Shown here in pieces: positions 42,865 through 54,700 of a DNA stretch of 64,000 bases. The stretch's first letter is position 1. Every line of letters begins with the position of its first letter. The notes under the pieces are model-generated. The model did no database searches. It worked only from the letters and a program-made list of their open reading frames with translations, and was not told where the DNA came from. Both the position numbers and the translations under genes were made by a program. The stretch comes from Tausonia pullulans (lineage: Eukaryota; Basidiomycota; Tremellomycetes; Cystofilobasidiales; Mrakiaceae): assembly GCA_951802195.1 (NCBI GenBank), contig OX637626.1, positions 62,001 to 126,000 of the forward strand, written 5' to 3'.

Positions 42865-44897
42865 ATGCCGCTTAACTACTCCAAGTGGGACAACCTAGAG
42901 GTGAGCCGGGCTGTCGAGGCGCCGGCACACACATGGTCGGGCAGCAACGCTGACCACCTCCCGCTCCTCTCTCGCCAGCTCTCCGACGACTCGGACATCG
43001 AGGAGCACCCCAACATCGACAAGAAGAGTATGATCCGGTAAGTCCCAGCGCCCAACACACGGCTAGGGCCGTTGAGAGTGCGTGCCGACATGTCGAACGA
43101 AAGGAACGCCTGAGCTGACACCAGTCGCGCTATATTCCCTTTGTGTAGATGGAAGCAGCAGGACATCCACCGGAAGCGTGCCGAGCGTCAGCAGCGGATT
43201 ACCAATCTCAAGACCGAGATCGCTCTCAACGACGTCCTTCGGCCGCGCATCACTCAGGTGCTCACCGATCTCGAGTCGCTCCCGGCACGCGACGCCGTCG
43301 CCCAGTTCGCCTCGCTCACCCAGCAGCTCACCGTCTCGCCCTCACCGGACAAGCCGCCGACCAACGCGCCGAACCAGCCGACGTACGACATGATGCTTCT
43401 CCACCTTCTTGAGCAGGTCGCCAAGGAGGCTCGCGAGAAGCAATCCTCGAGCGGAGACATTCCCGGCGAGGAGGCGACGCGCAAGAGGCTTGCCGAGCGG
43501 CTCGCGTTCCACCGGACCGAGCTCGACGACCGGACCGAGGAGTGCAAGCAGACGATCAAGAGGGAGGAGGAGGAGGCCAACAGGAAGATCACCAGCGAGG
43601 GCATTCATGAGGGCTTTGACTCTGGTGTGAGTTCTTGGGTCGCTTGGTCGGACCTGTTCACCTGTCTCCTGCCGTGTCGCTGATACATCTACCCTTTGGC
43701 CTTCCTTACCAGCATGTCAACCAGGCGGGCCCCAACTACCTGACAGAGCCGGCCAAGAAGCCTGAGAAGACGAAGACGGCGACCAAGGAGACTTCCATTG
43801 AGGTCCTTAATGCACCCAAAGCCGAGGTGAGTCGTCGCGCCGGACAGGCGCGTTCGCAGGTCTCTTTATGCGAACAGTCCCTGATGTCGCTCGCTCTTAC
43901 ACAGTCCTCCTCCACCGCCGTCGCCACCTCCTCCGCCGCTGCCGACGCTGATGACGAAGACGATGAGCTTCCCAAGGCCTCTCAGGACGCGCTCGCCTTC
44001 CTCTCGGTCGCATACCTCGACTTCGACCGTGCCCTGGCCTTCATCCAGGCCCACCCAGCCGTCCTCGCCGAGTCGACGACGGACGAACTCTTCCTCGAGG
44101 GCTTCAATGCCGAGCTTGAGGGCAACTCGGACCGCGCAAGGCGGTGCGTCGAGAAGGGCCAGCTTGTCTCGTACTGTCGCAAGCTTGGTCGGGATGGCGT
44201 CCGGCTCTTCTTCCAGCGGTGAGTCTTCACGCTCAACTTGCTTTCATGATTCATAAAGACTGAATTTGGGCTTCATCTCTTCTTAGCATGAATCAGTCGG
44301 GCGACGCCGGCAAGAAGGCCCGCAAGGTATTCGTCGATGACGTCGACCAGACGTACGCCCGCCTCGCCGATCGCGTTCGCAACATGGACGCCGACACGCG
44401 ATCCCACATGACGGCCGGGGAGGAGGCCATCCAACTTGTTGCGGAGGGCGATGCCAAGATCACGTTCAACTTGCCGGACGGCCCCCCCCCGGCGACGATC
44501 GTCCTCGAGGGAGAAGGCACGGAGGGCATGGACCCAGAAGAAGTGAGGGTGGTGTCTTGCTCATCCGCTCGTCATTGTGCTGACCGAGGCTCTCCTCGTC
44601 TCCAGGTCCGCAAGTATCTCGTCCGGCAGTGGGAGATCCTCGAAGGCTTCCCGGAGAATCTTCGCGAGGCGCTCAAGACCGAGGATCTCGACAAAGTCAA
44701 CGGCGTCCTGGGCCGGATGAAGATCGATGAGGCTGAGGCTGTCGTGAGTTCTCGCCCTTGAGTTATGTACCAAAGCATTTTTGAGCTGACCAGAGCGCTG
44801 CGACCAGGTCGGACTGATGCACGAGGCCAACATCCTTTCCTTCTCGGACAATGGAGAAATCCGGGACGAGACGGGCAAGGGGAAGCCTGCTGCGTAG
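42865..44897 (+). CDS. CDC37: Hsp90 co-chaperone Cdc37
   Basis: Delivers protein kinases to Hsp90 in the cytosol. The N-terminus MPLNYSKWDNLE joins LSDDSDIEEHPNIDKKSMIR-WKQQDIHRKRAE. This is the conserved YSKWDxxELSDD...HPNID...RW block, including the acidic Ser context phosphorylated by CK2 in the family. The long coiled coil follows (ERLAFHRTELDDRTEECKQT-IKREEEEANRKI), then a Lys/Glu linker. The globular Hsp90-binding domain has LAFLSVAYLDFDRALAFIQA-HPAVL, SDRARRCVEKGQLVSYCRKL-GRDGVRLFFQRM. The C-terminal domain has KYLVRQWEILEGFPENLREA-LKTEDLDKVNGVLGRM and ends KGKPAA-stop. Seven or eight exons. Confidence 0.95.
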
Positions 44898-45089
44898 GAG
44901 TGATGACCTGATGACATGAGAGTCGTTCACGTGCTATGAGAATATTATATTGAGATGGAGGCTTGAGAATCGATACTTCTGTCACCAAGGGAAAACGGAC
45001 GTTCGTCACGACACGTCAGCGTGTGCGTAGGATGTCGCCGCTTGCTTCTCCACCCTCCAACCGCGAAGACCTCTTGCTCCGTGCCCAAC

Positions 45090-46434
45090 ATGACGACCCC
45101 TCCAGCCAGCGGTCCTATCATCGATCTCATCACCCGCCGCCTTTCGGACCTTACCTCGCACTCCATCCCGCGCCTTCGGGCGTCCAGGGGCCCGCTCTCC
45201 CTCCAGCAGGATCTGGCGCGCGAGATCGTTGGTGACATGGCGCGCGTCGAGCGGATGATTGAGGTCAGTCGGGCTGACTCCCAAAGCATACGACCGAAGA
45301 GGAGCGGCTGACACGATTGGACTGAACGTACACGCAGGAGCTTGAGGAGATCGCAGAGGACCAGGACGACGAGCTCGAGCGAATGGAGATCCTCGAGGTC
45401 GCGACGCGCCTGGGTGGAGAGACTGTAGAGTAGGCGCCTTTCCCTTTTGATGATGCCTCCACCTGGTTGACGATTCACCATGGTGTGATTAGCGCAAGGA
45501 AATCTTTCAGGAGCGCGCTACTCGAGAGCAAGCGGGCGATCGACGCGAACCCAAACGCGAGGTTGGTCCTGTTCTTTCCTCACCTTGAAATCTTGGCGTG
45601 GTGGATTAGTTCTGACGTTGAGACCGGGCCCCTCACAAGGCGCGAGGAGCTCCTTTACTCAAGAACGGCCAAACTTGACTCAAACCAGTGCGTCCCTGCA
45701 GCAGGAATGAGACGCGATTTGCCTCTGATGACGTTTGATTCGCGTTGCCCAGGACCACTGACGACCCGCTCCAGGAGAAGGCCAATCAAGTCACGGCCTC
45801 GCTCCGGCAGACCACGGAGCTGATGAAGGAGGAGCTCGACCGTTCCGTCTTGACTTCTCAGATGCTTGGTCGGTGTTACTCTCTCATTGCTGTCGACGAC
45901 CGACTGACAGCGTGACCCCCCCCCCCTTTCTTCTCCCCAGATGAGTCCACCGCGACCCTTCGATCTACCACGACCCTCTACCAGGCCTACTCCACACTCA
46001 TGGAGACCTCCCAGTCCCTCCTCACCGCCCTCGAATCCGCCAACTACATGGACCGGATCCTCATTCTCGGGGCGCTCTTCTTCTTCCTCCTTTGCTGCGC
46101 ATGGGTCCTTAAGCGGAGGATCTTCGATCGTGCTGTGGGAGGCGTGTCATTCTTGCTGGGACGGAGAGCTGTGAGCAAAACGGCGATAGGGGAAGGGGCG
46201 AAGGCAGCTGTGGAGGCAGTATTGACGACGGGGGCGAGTGTGACGAACGCCGCGGCGGTTTCGATCGCAGCTGGCTCTGCTGCTGCTGCGAGCGCGACCT
46301 CGAGTTCTTTCGAGGCAGTGATCAAGGGTCAACAGGAGGAAAAAAAGCAGGCTAGCAGCACGCCCTTGGCGGACGAGCTCCTTCCGCCGACAGCAGCGGA
46401 GACAAAGACGGGCACGGTCAAGGACGAGCTCTGA
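45090..46434 (+). CDS. SEC20: ER Q-SNARE Sec20 (BNIP1-like)
   Basis: Acts in Golgi-to-ER retrograde fusion. It starts MTTPPASGPIIDLITRRLSD, with a helical N-terminus (RVERMIEELEEIAEDQDDEL). The SNARE helix reads TTELMKEELDRSVLTSQMLD-ESTATLRSTTTLYQAYSTLM. Directly after it come TSQSLLTALESANYMDRILI and the membrane anchor LGALFFFLLCCAWVLKRRIF, as in Sec20. A lumenal Ala/Ser/Thr-rich tail of about 100 residues ends TVKDEL-stop. C-terminal KDEL is an ER-retrieval signal, also present as HDEL in yeast Sec20. Five exons. Confidence 0.92.
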
Positions 46435-46808
46435 TATATGGCACGTGTAATCTTTTAGCCGGGGTAGAAGAGATGTGGTGGGGATCGTCAAAGGTCATCA
46501 ATTCGTCTTACTCCACAGCATCTTGGTTCTCCAACCCTTCTACCAGACTAGGTTGGGAGTGATCGCTGTTAGGCCTCCAGTAGTCAGATCAAGTGAAGAA
46601 AGGAGAGAAAAAGGGTAAATGGACGGACCCCGGCCACCGTTTGTCAACAGCTCGGGTCTATTTGGGAAGTTCAAAGCGCTGTCTTGTAGGAGGCCAGCGA
46701 GCCAACCAGCTCCGAAGTAATCGACAGATCGAACCGATCGTGCCCTCCCCCTTCCCGTGAATAGGGTGTATGTCGTTCTCTTTCCCTTCCAGCTCGCATC
46801 GTTGCTTC
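46435..46808. other. Convergent intergenic region
   Basis: About 370 bases between SEC20 and TFB4 stop codons. No gene seen. Confidence 0.5.
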
Positions 46809-48504
46809 TTACTCCCTCGCCAATGGGCTTCCCCCAACCACCCCATTCGGCGTCATAGGCATTGCCGACCTTGCAACCGATCTCGCCGCCACCGCTCCTG
46901 CCAATGGACTGTTGCCGCTTCCGCCGGGTGTGGATGATGGCGGGAGGCGGGGCATGTTCGCCTGGAGAGCCTTGATGGTGGGCAGGGGGAATTTGGTTTT
47001 GCATGTTGAGCAGACAGGGACGGGCTTGCAGAAGACTTTTTTTTTTTTTTTTTTTGAGAGAACAGACGAATAAGCGGGTGGAAGGAGGGAAGGACAGCGG
47101 CAGGGACACAAGTGGACTCAACTGGAGAGGCAGACGGAGCAGACGTAGCCAACATCGACGATGTTTTTGTGGCAGAAGCAAGCGGCTCGAAAGTCCACGC
47201 GATCTTGCGAAGGAAGGAGGACGATCCGACGGAGCGGGCGGGCGGGGAGGAACGTCATCTGTAGTAGTGGTTGGGTAAGGAACAGCAGTGCCAAGTTAGG
47301 AGGGGAGAGAGCCACCACGCACCATGAGGTATTGAAGAAGGGCGGATCGTCTTGGAATTCTGAGGTAAATGCCTCCTGTCAAGTGCGAGGCCTGCTGGAG
47401 GAAGATGGCGTCCGATCCGGCGAGCTTGCAGACATCGATGACGATGCGCTGTGTGGAACGGGCTTGTTAGTAAGAGAATCAACCGTCTGACAAGAAGGAA
47501 CACAACGTACAGCTTTTTGAGCTGAAAAGATGCAGTTCATCAAGCTGACATAGCCACTGCTCTCTTCCTCACTTGCGCTGAGAACGAGGATCCGTGCATT
47601 GTGGCTCGCCTCTTGGTCCGCCGAGCGGGAAGATGCACCCCCGAGCGTCGAGACGGCCGCGGTAGTCTTTCTCGTGGAGGCACCTGTGGAGGAGACGCCC
47701 ATGGCGATGCCGCCTTGTGGGGGTGGGTGGTGGAGACGATTGATGTCTGGAAGGAAGAAGCACGCGGAGAACCTTAGCGCTTTGTGACTTGACCACGCGC
47801 AGTCTGAAGAGACGAACAGCAAAGAGCTTTGGTGAGAGCGGTGACGAGTGATGTTGGAGCTTGAGGATGGAACAAGAGAGGATGAGAGAGGCACAATATA
47901 GGTCAGCCGCCACCTCAGTCGCGACCCTTCAGTGTCGTTGCTCACCCGCGGCAGCCTCGTCATCCGAATATGCCAGGAGGGCTTGGATATTAGATCGGAT
48001 ACTCTCGTTCATGAGCCGGAAGGGCTCATAGATCTGTGGGTCGGGCTTGTTGCCACCCGGAACAGGGTCGGTCGACGCGTAGAGGAGGATCCTGAACACG
48101 TCATTGAGTGAGACAGCAAGATGACCGGGATATCAGTAGCCAGACTCCAGCGCTTGAGCACATTTGGGGCCTCGATGAGCAGTCCAGCCAAGCACGCACG
48201 ACTTGGAGCCCAAAACTCCCCAGACGGCAAGCCCGTTCGCGCTCGAGTATGCAAGGTGGGCGTTGAGGAATGCCAGGAGGTGGTCAAGCGTTGTCTGAAG
48301 CGAGAGAGGCTCCTCCCCGTCTGATCCCGAGGCGGCGTCGGCCCAGCTCAGCGGGGCGAGGTCGAGAACAACGGTAAGGAGGGCGGGGGAGCTGTAGGCA
48401 TGCGTTCAAGTGAAGGGTGGAGGATTTGTCGTCAGCCTGTCTCCAATAGAAGGGTAAGATCGAAGATCTACTAACTCGAGAGGGAGAGCAGAGACGGGCG
48501 CCAT
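46809..48504 (-). CDS. TFB4: TFIIH core subunit Tfb4/p34
   Basis: Structural subunit of TFIIH in transcription and nucleotide-excision repair. It starts MAPVSALPL, then DSPALLTVVLDLAPLSWADA with the vWA-like first strand; an in-frame ATG at 48645 is the less likely alternative. Next are LDHLLAFLNAHLAYSSANGL, LLYASTDP, ILVLSASEEESSGYVSLMNC-IFSAQKA, RIVIDVCKLAGSDAIFLQQA-SHLTGGIYL and FLPARPLRRIVLLPSQDRVD-FRAACFCHKNIVDVGYVCSV-CLS. The zinc-binding Cys pairs continue IFCKPVPVCSTCKTKFPLP. The acceptor of the intron between CLS and IFC is a run of 19 A followed by G (see findings). The tail is Gly/Ser/Ala-rich and ends SPLARE-stop. The middle exons near 47770-47900 are uncertain. Confidence 0.9.
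47037..47055. repeat. T19/A19 run forming a TFB4 3' splice site
   Basis: Nineteen T on the plus strand. On the TFB4 coding strand this is A19 directly followed by G and TCTTCTGC, the exon encoding (I)FCKPVPVC. The last A and the G form the intron's AG. Confidence 0.8.
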
Positions 48505-48881
48505 GCTGGCTCGTGAGGTTGGAGAACCGAGGGGTGAACACTGATGACGGTTGGGAGACAGCCAGGCTGGAAGGGCAAACGACGCGTAGTGGGACGGACG
48601 CGCAACCTGTCTCTCTTCCACCTTGACAACGCAATCATCACTCATGCCCGGTTTTATCTTGCTACAGACTGATATGATACGATCTCATTTCACGCGGCGA
48701 GAAGCCTCTTAGGGCTATTCATCCAAGAGCAGACAGAGCTCACGCTCATGATCGCTTGGCTGACGCACTCACTCCAAGGCAGGCCCACGCCAATCGGGTA
48801 AGCTTGATTCTAATTTCATTCCATCGACAGGGTATAAGCCTGACGCTACTTCCCCCTGCACCCTCTGAAGTTGGCCGCAGC
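48505..48881. other. Intergenic, TFB4 upstream region
   Basis: About 380 bases between the TFB4 start and the bL19m stop, both on the minus strand. It holds the TFB4 promoter. No gene seen. Confidence 0.5.
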
Positions 48882-50069
48882 TTAGATGAACGCCGTGCCC
48901 GATTCCTGCCTCTGGTTCTTCCGCATCGCGCGGACGGCCGAGATGGCCTCATTGAGCCGGTGGGGTTGCTGTGAGGTGAAGTAAGTAGGCATATCAGGCG
49001 GCTGTCTCTGGGGCCAAGCCTTTAGAAAGAGAGAGGAGGAAGAGAAGGAGGAGACGAACGTCGCGGTAGTAATAGAGCTTGGCACGCCGAGCACGCCTGA
49101 GGTTTCCGGGCTTGCCGTCGGCCTGCTTAATGCTGTGTCGAGGCAAAAAAGCACATACGCAGTAGAAAGGAAGCCCGAGAACCCGCGTCAGTGGTCGAAC
49201 AGAGGGAACGGCGAGTGTCCAGGACTGACAGCGTGATCTGCTTGAGGAGCGGGCTCGAGGTAAAGAACTTCATCTCCACACCCGTCCGGAGAAGAACATT
49301 CCTCAGAATGAAGCTCGTCGCGTGGCCCCTCCGCCGGGTGGCGATGAGCACGCCTGTGAACGTCTCCAGCCGGGTCTTGGCCAGCGTCGGGTAATGCGAG
49401 ACCTGGACGACTGAGCCGGGCCGGATGTACTTGGTCGGATTGCGCTTCGAATTGAAGAGATGGTGAAACGAGTTGGGGTCTCCGCCGAGCTGGAGCGTCG
49501 TGTGGACGTGCTGCATGAGATTGGTGCCTGCCGGGGGGAGGATCTCGCTCTTTGGCTGGGGGAGAGGAGGAAGGTACGGGATGCGCGCCGTCGCAGAGAA
49601 GGGGTACGGCTTGGCCTGCTGCGACGAGTCTGAAAACACAGAAGCGGCCGAGCGAGCAGAAAGATAGAAGAGCGAGCGACCGACAAAGGCAAGCGAGAGA
49701 AGGTAGAGAGAGAGTGTGAGAGTGCGAGGGGCGAGGCGTCAACGAGGGGGACCGCGTCGTTACCATTCTCGCGCGCGCACACGACCTCCGAACGTACAGT
49801 CGGCGAACCGGAACCTCGGCTCAGTACTCTTGCTGTTCTCCCCACCGGGGCCCGAAGGCGTGTAGTTGGGTCGGAAGGGCTCCTGGCCCGTCGAGGTCGA
49901 GAGCCGGCCGGTCGGGGAGGGGGCAGCAAGGGCGGCGACGGGCGACTTTGCGAACGCCCGCTGAGAGAGGGTCGCCGGCCGGCGGGCGGCGAAGGCGGCT
50001 CCCGCCGAGACGAAGCAGGAGGACGTCGAGGCGGCGGCGAACCGGCGAGAGGAGGAAGCGAGAGACATC
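48882..50069 (-). CDS. Mitochondrial large-subunit ribosomal protein bL19m
   Basis: It starts MSLASSSRRFAAASTSSCFV, a Ser/Ala/Arg-rich presequence. A linker carries PYPFSATARIPYLPPLP. The ribosomal L19 core reads YIRPGSVVQVSHYPTLAKTR-LETFTGVLIATRRRGHATSF-ILRNVLLRTGVEMKFFTSSP-LLKQI. The FxGxxIxxRRxGxxxSFxxR...GVExxF...SP pattern is diagnostic of bL19. Exons after this give KQADGKPGNLRRARRAKLYY-YRD, the L19 KxRRAKLYYLRD motif, and a C-terminal extension ending ESGTAFI-stop. Four or five exons. It shares a 176-base divergent upstream region with the mitochondrial lipoyl transferase gene. Confidence 0.9.
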
Positions 50070-50245
50070 GTGCAGGTGGAGGTGGCCGTCAAGAGAGCGC
50101 TCCTGGCTCTTTTCCGAGCGGAACGAGGTCGAGGCGAGGTGTCTCCCACGGGCGCGTCTCGGCGGCGACAGCGGAGGGTCCGGGCTGGGCTGGCGTCTGT
50201 ATGCTGCTCTTCTCGATCCTGGCATACAACCACCACCTTCGATCC
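50070..50245. promoter_or_regulatory. Shared upstream region, bL19m and LIP2 (both mitochondrial)
   Basis: 176 bases between divergent start codons (131 bases if LIP2 starts at 50201). Both products act in mitochondria, so coordinated expression from one bidirectional promoter is plausible. Confidence 0.5.
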
Positions 50246-51572
50246 ATGACCGTCATTCCGACTCCCGCTGCATGCGGGTCCACCCTCCGCTCCGGCTCCC
50301 GCATTGCCTACCACGCCTTTTCCGGCCCGCTTCCGTACAACCAGACCCTCGCCCTCCAGGATGAACTCGTCCGCCTTCGTCTCGAGGCCCGGAAGCGGGA
50401 TCCCGCGTCCAGTCTGGCGAAGACGGACCTTCTGCTCTTGCTAGGTCCGTCCTGATGTTGCTATTCTTAGTTGTTCTGCTCCCTTGCCGTACAATATGTC
50501 GGGGCGCGCCGAACTCTTGATCTTGGCTCCCCCCCCCCCACCCCCCCTTTGCCCGCCTGTCTCTTCTCTCGAGTTGTCATCGTCAGTCCTTGCTGACACT
50601 CCCTGTCGCCCTCCTTCCTCACGTTCGATTGAATCAACAGAACACCGGCCAACATTCACCACCGGTCGCCGAGACTCGTTGCCTTCCTCATTCGTGCGCA
50701 TCGAGGCTGAGTGCCGGCGCCTCGCCTGGGCAGGAGCCGACTGGGCCGTCACTCGGCGGGGGGGACAGGTGACCTACCATGGGCCAGGCCAGATAGTCGG
50801 GTATCCGATCTTTGACCTTGGGCCAGAGAGGATGAACGTTCGTTTACACCGTTGTTGGGGCGTTGACTGATGTGGCGGCGATGATTGGCCGTGGCGCGCA
50901 GCCTCAGCTCACCCACCTGTCTCTTCCGCTCACTCCCTGACAGCTGTCCACAAAATGTTACGTCGACCGGCTTCAGTCCACGCTGGCGAGCTACGTGTCA
51001 CAAGCCCTCGACGGCAAGCCCGTCTTTGCCCCGCATCCAGAGAGCCACGTCGGCGTCTACCCCTCGCTTGACACCAAGGTCCGTCGCCCTGTCTCTCTCA
51101 CCGCCCTCCCTCCGCCACATACACACTCACTCAAACCTTTTGTGCGCAGATCTCCTCAATAGGCATTCAAATCCGCCACCGCCTTACCTCGCACGGCTTC
51201 GCCCTCAACGTCACCAACGCCCCCTTACCGTGGTTCCACCTCGTCACAGCCTGCGGACTCGATGGGATCCGGGCGACATCGCTCGAGGAGCAGGCATCGA
51301 CCTTGTCTTCTTCACCTCCTGCCGGGGGCAGGTTCACGGTGGAGAAGACGATTTCCGACTTGATCCCCGTCTTCAAAGACGGCTTCCGCGCGGAGGTGGT
51401 CTCGCTCGAGCAGGCGGTCGCTGCTGAGGCGGGGGACGGCGAGTTGAGTGAAGTCTTGGAGCTCTGCCGGGCGCATGAGAAGGCGGCGAGGACAAATGAG
51501 GCGACATGGAGGGAGGCCCCGAGGTGGGGAGAGGAGAAGGTGGAGGTTGAGGAGATCAAGCGATCATCATGA
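50246..51572 (+). CDS. LIP2: Lipoyl(octanoyl) transferase (LipB family)
   Basis: Transfers octanoyl from acyl carrier protein to lipoyl domains in mitochondria. The start at ATG 50246 gives MTVIPTPAACGSTLRSGSRI-AYHAF; an in-frame ATG at 50201 would add 15 residues. Core: YNQTLALQDELVRLRLEARK, EHRPTFTTGRRDSLP, then RRGGQVTYHGPGQIVGYPIF-DLG, the LipB signature. After an intron, LSTKCYVDRLQSTLASYVSQ and HVGVYPSLDTK precede ISSIGIQIRHRLTSHGFALN-VTN. PWFHLVTACGLDGIRATSLE carries the catalytic Cys. A Glu-rich helical C-terminal extension ends VEEIKRSS-stop. Five or six exons. One intron near 50525 carries runs of C. Confidence 0.93.
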
Positions 51573-51775
51573 GCGGAAACGGAAACCTTCATTGTGCATA
51601 GGAAAGAATGAGGGAGTTGGAGGGAGGAGTCCTTAAAAGGAAAGGAAGGAGATAAGTTGTGGGCGTGTGGGGCAGCCAGCCGGCGGAGAAAAATGTGAAA
51701 AATGACAAGAGGGAGGGGAATGAGGAAGCGGTGAGTGTCGAGAATAGTAGCGACAGCACGAGAAAGCGAAGTCGT

Positions 51776-54700
51776 CTAGATGCCTTCCTTTATGGGTTCA
51801 GCCGTGAGGAGAGCTACGGCGGGGAAAGGGGGCAGAGTCAGTCAAGGAGACATCAGCGTCCAATGAGACACGACGTAAGACGTACCCTGAGCAGTCTCCT
51901 TGTCTTTGCCTGTGAGGCCGACATCATCCTCACCGTTGGCCTTGAGGACTGCAGATGGACGACGCCAGTCAGTCAGGTCCGTCTCCGCTTAGCCGACCAC
52001 TAGCCTCCCTCCCAAACTTACAAGCCTCGACCTCGTCCATGACGCCGTCGTCATCATCCCCTCCGCCACCCGCCGCATCGTCGTCCTCATCAACAACCTC
52101 ATCGATGGCGAACCTCTGTCTCTCCATGACCGCGTCATTTGCCCTCCGCACCATCTCCTTCTCCTCCTTCTCCTTCCGTTCCATCGCCAGTGTATTTACA
52201 CTCGCCGTCGTTGCAACACTCGCAACGGAGCTCGTGCTCGGCGCCCGTGCCCGCGTGGTCGTTGAGGACTCGCCAAAGGACGCCCGCTGAGCAGGTGTGA
52301 GGAGGGACTCGCGTGCCTTGGGCGGCTCGGTGAACGTTGCGCCGTCAGCAGGTGTCTTGCCGATTGAGGGGCGGTGGATGACCTGGTGTTTGCCGAAGCG
52401 GGCACCGACGCCGTCGGCAAACTGCAGGGAGGAAGCGGCTTTTAGTAGTCAGTCAAGTTTGACACATGGGGGAGATCCGGACGCACCTTGTTGAAGACAC
52501 TCTTGTTCTCGTCCGAGAGGACCATGCCCATAAGCTGAATGCGTCATCGTCACCGTCAGGGAGGTCACTAACATCGTGCAGCATTCGAGAACTTACTCCT
52601 CCCCAAAGTCCCGACTTGGCCTGCTGAGAAGCCCGGTAGTTGGCGACCGGCTCGAGTTGGAACGACGCCGAAAGGTCCGTTTCGAAAAAGGATTCGAGGA
52701 CCTGAGAGGGGAGAACACCAGATCAGCGTCGCTCCCCTAGCTAAGAGGCCAAGATCATTGAGACTTTCGAACCTCGTCAGCCAGAACAACCATGCGGAAG
52801 GTCGCCAGCGAGAGATAAGGCGCCGAGTGGTGCCCAGGTGTCGAAATCGAGTCCGTCCGCTTCCTCGCCGCCGCTGGCGGCGCTAACGAAGGAATGAGGT
52901 GGCCTTCGCCCTCCGGGAGCTGCTCGGGCGAGGTCGCGTCGCCAAACTCGTAAGCATTGAGAATGAACTTAGAAACGGCGGCGAGGAAGGCGTCCCCCGG
53001 CTCGTTGCGGAAGACGAAGAGGAGGGACTCAGAGAGTTGGAGGACCTCGTCCTTGGTGAGGAAGCCGTCTTTGTTGTTGTCGTGAAGGTTGAAGAAAAAC
53101 TCTGGAAGGGGGATTGGGGGCAGTCAGTTTCGGTACGAGCGGCCACAAGACGGCTCATCGACCCACCGATGCTCTCCATCAGACCTGCGCCAATGATGCT
53201 GTCAAGACCAGAGACAATGTCCTGTAGTGAGAGAGCACCCTTGGACGAGCGGTCCCAGTGGAACTGTAACAAACCGAAGATGTCAGTCCCAACAAATCGG
53301 GCTGAAGCGCTGAAAAAAGGGCACTAACGAAGATGCGGTCGATGAGCTCGTGTTCAGCCACTTGGCGCTCCAGCCGCTCGAAGCCCAAGTTAATTGTGAC
53401 GACCTCCTCCCTGGCCCAAGTCGCGATCTCAGACAAGAAGACACTGTGATGCAGAATAGAGTTAGGGCAGAGCTTATAGACAACATTATTGACGATCTAA
53501 TGCACCGGAAGGTCTTGAGATCGATCCGCGTCTCCACCCGCCCCTCCTCTGTCGGACTGAGATTCGGAGGGGTCGTCTGATCACTCTTGGGTGTCGAGAC
53601 CCCAGAGGCTTTAGTGGCTTGGACGACAGTCGCCGCGAAGAACTTGTCGTAAATGATGGAGCTGACAGCAAAACTTCGTCAGTAACTCCGCCGATGATGA
53701 TGGGTGAAAGGGATCCTTTAATTCTCACATCTGCTCCTTGGAGAACTTGCCGTTTGACTTCAGGTTCCGAACAGCTGCTCGCTTGGCGAACGACTCGATC
53801 TCGTCGGCAATGACGGCCCGGAAGCGACGGCGCTCGGAGATGATGGTGTCCTCGGTGATGACGCTAAATTCGCGGAAGGCGACGACTAGAAAAATTTAAC
53901 GGGCGGTTAGGCGGATAAAGAGCAACTCGCAAGCGAGAGGGGTAAGGACGGACCAAGGAGCTCCTGGAAATTGGTGATGGCTCGAACGCGCGGGTCCTCA
54001 TGGTCCGGATGGGCCGAGTCCCCAATGGTGGCAAAGTAGTTACGCATTAGGCTGAGCGAGAGGGTGGATAAGTCAGTTGAGACGACTTTTCACTCCTCAG
54101 TATACTCACTTGATGAACATGCCGTCATCCGTCACCTCGAGGAGGGCTTCGCCGTTGATCTTCAGAATGGCGAGACCAATCTGGAACCTGGAGAGCATTG
54201 CGAGTGGGGTTAGGAGGGCGCGGAACGTGCAGGAGCGCAGAGGGGAAGGAAGATGCAACGAACAGGACCTTGACACCCATGCTCATCACGCAGTCGACGA
54301 CACGGAAGGCAAAGATGAGAGGCATTGAGTTGATATAGAGACTCAGGAACCATCTTGGTGAAGTTAGATGTCAGCACCTAAATTGGTCAGCAACGTACAC
54401 GGGCGTTTGAGGCTCACGGCAACGAGGCGACCGAGAGCTGAACGTCAACACTCTGGAAGTGCTCCGAGATCATGGGCAGGCATCGGCCGACGAGGGCCTC
54501 AAAAACACGCTGGTCGAGAAGAGTGCCGTGCATTGACGGGCTGGGATGGCAAGCAAGCTGTCAACGTACCGGACAAAGCAGCGAAGTGAGGATGACCCCT
54601 GGCACAGCTCACGAGTAGTATCCAGGCTGAGAGGTAATCAAGAAGGCTCAAATTCTGCCTACGAGGATAATGCAGGAGAGGGCGACTGACCAGCAACCGA

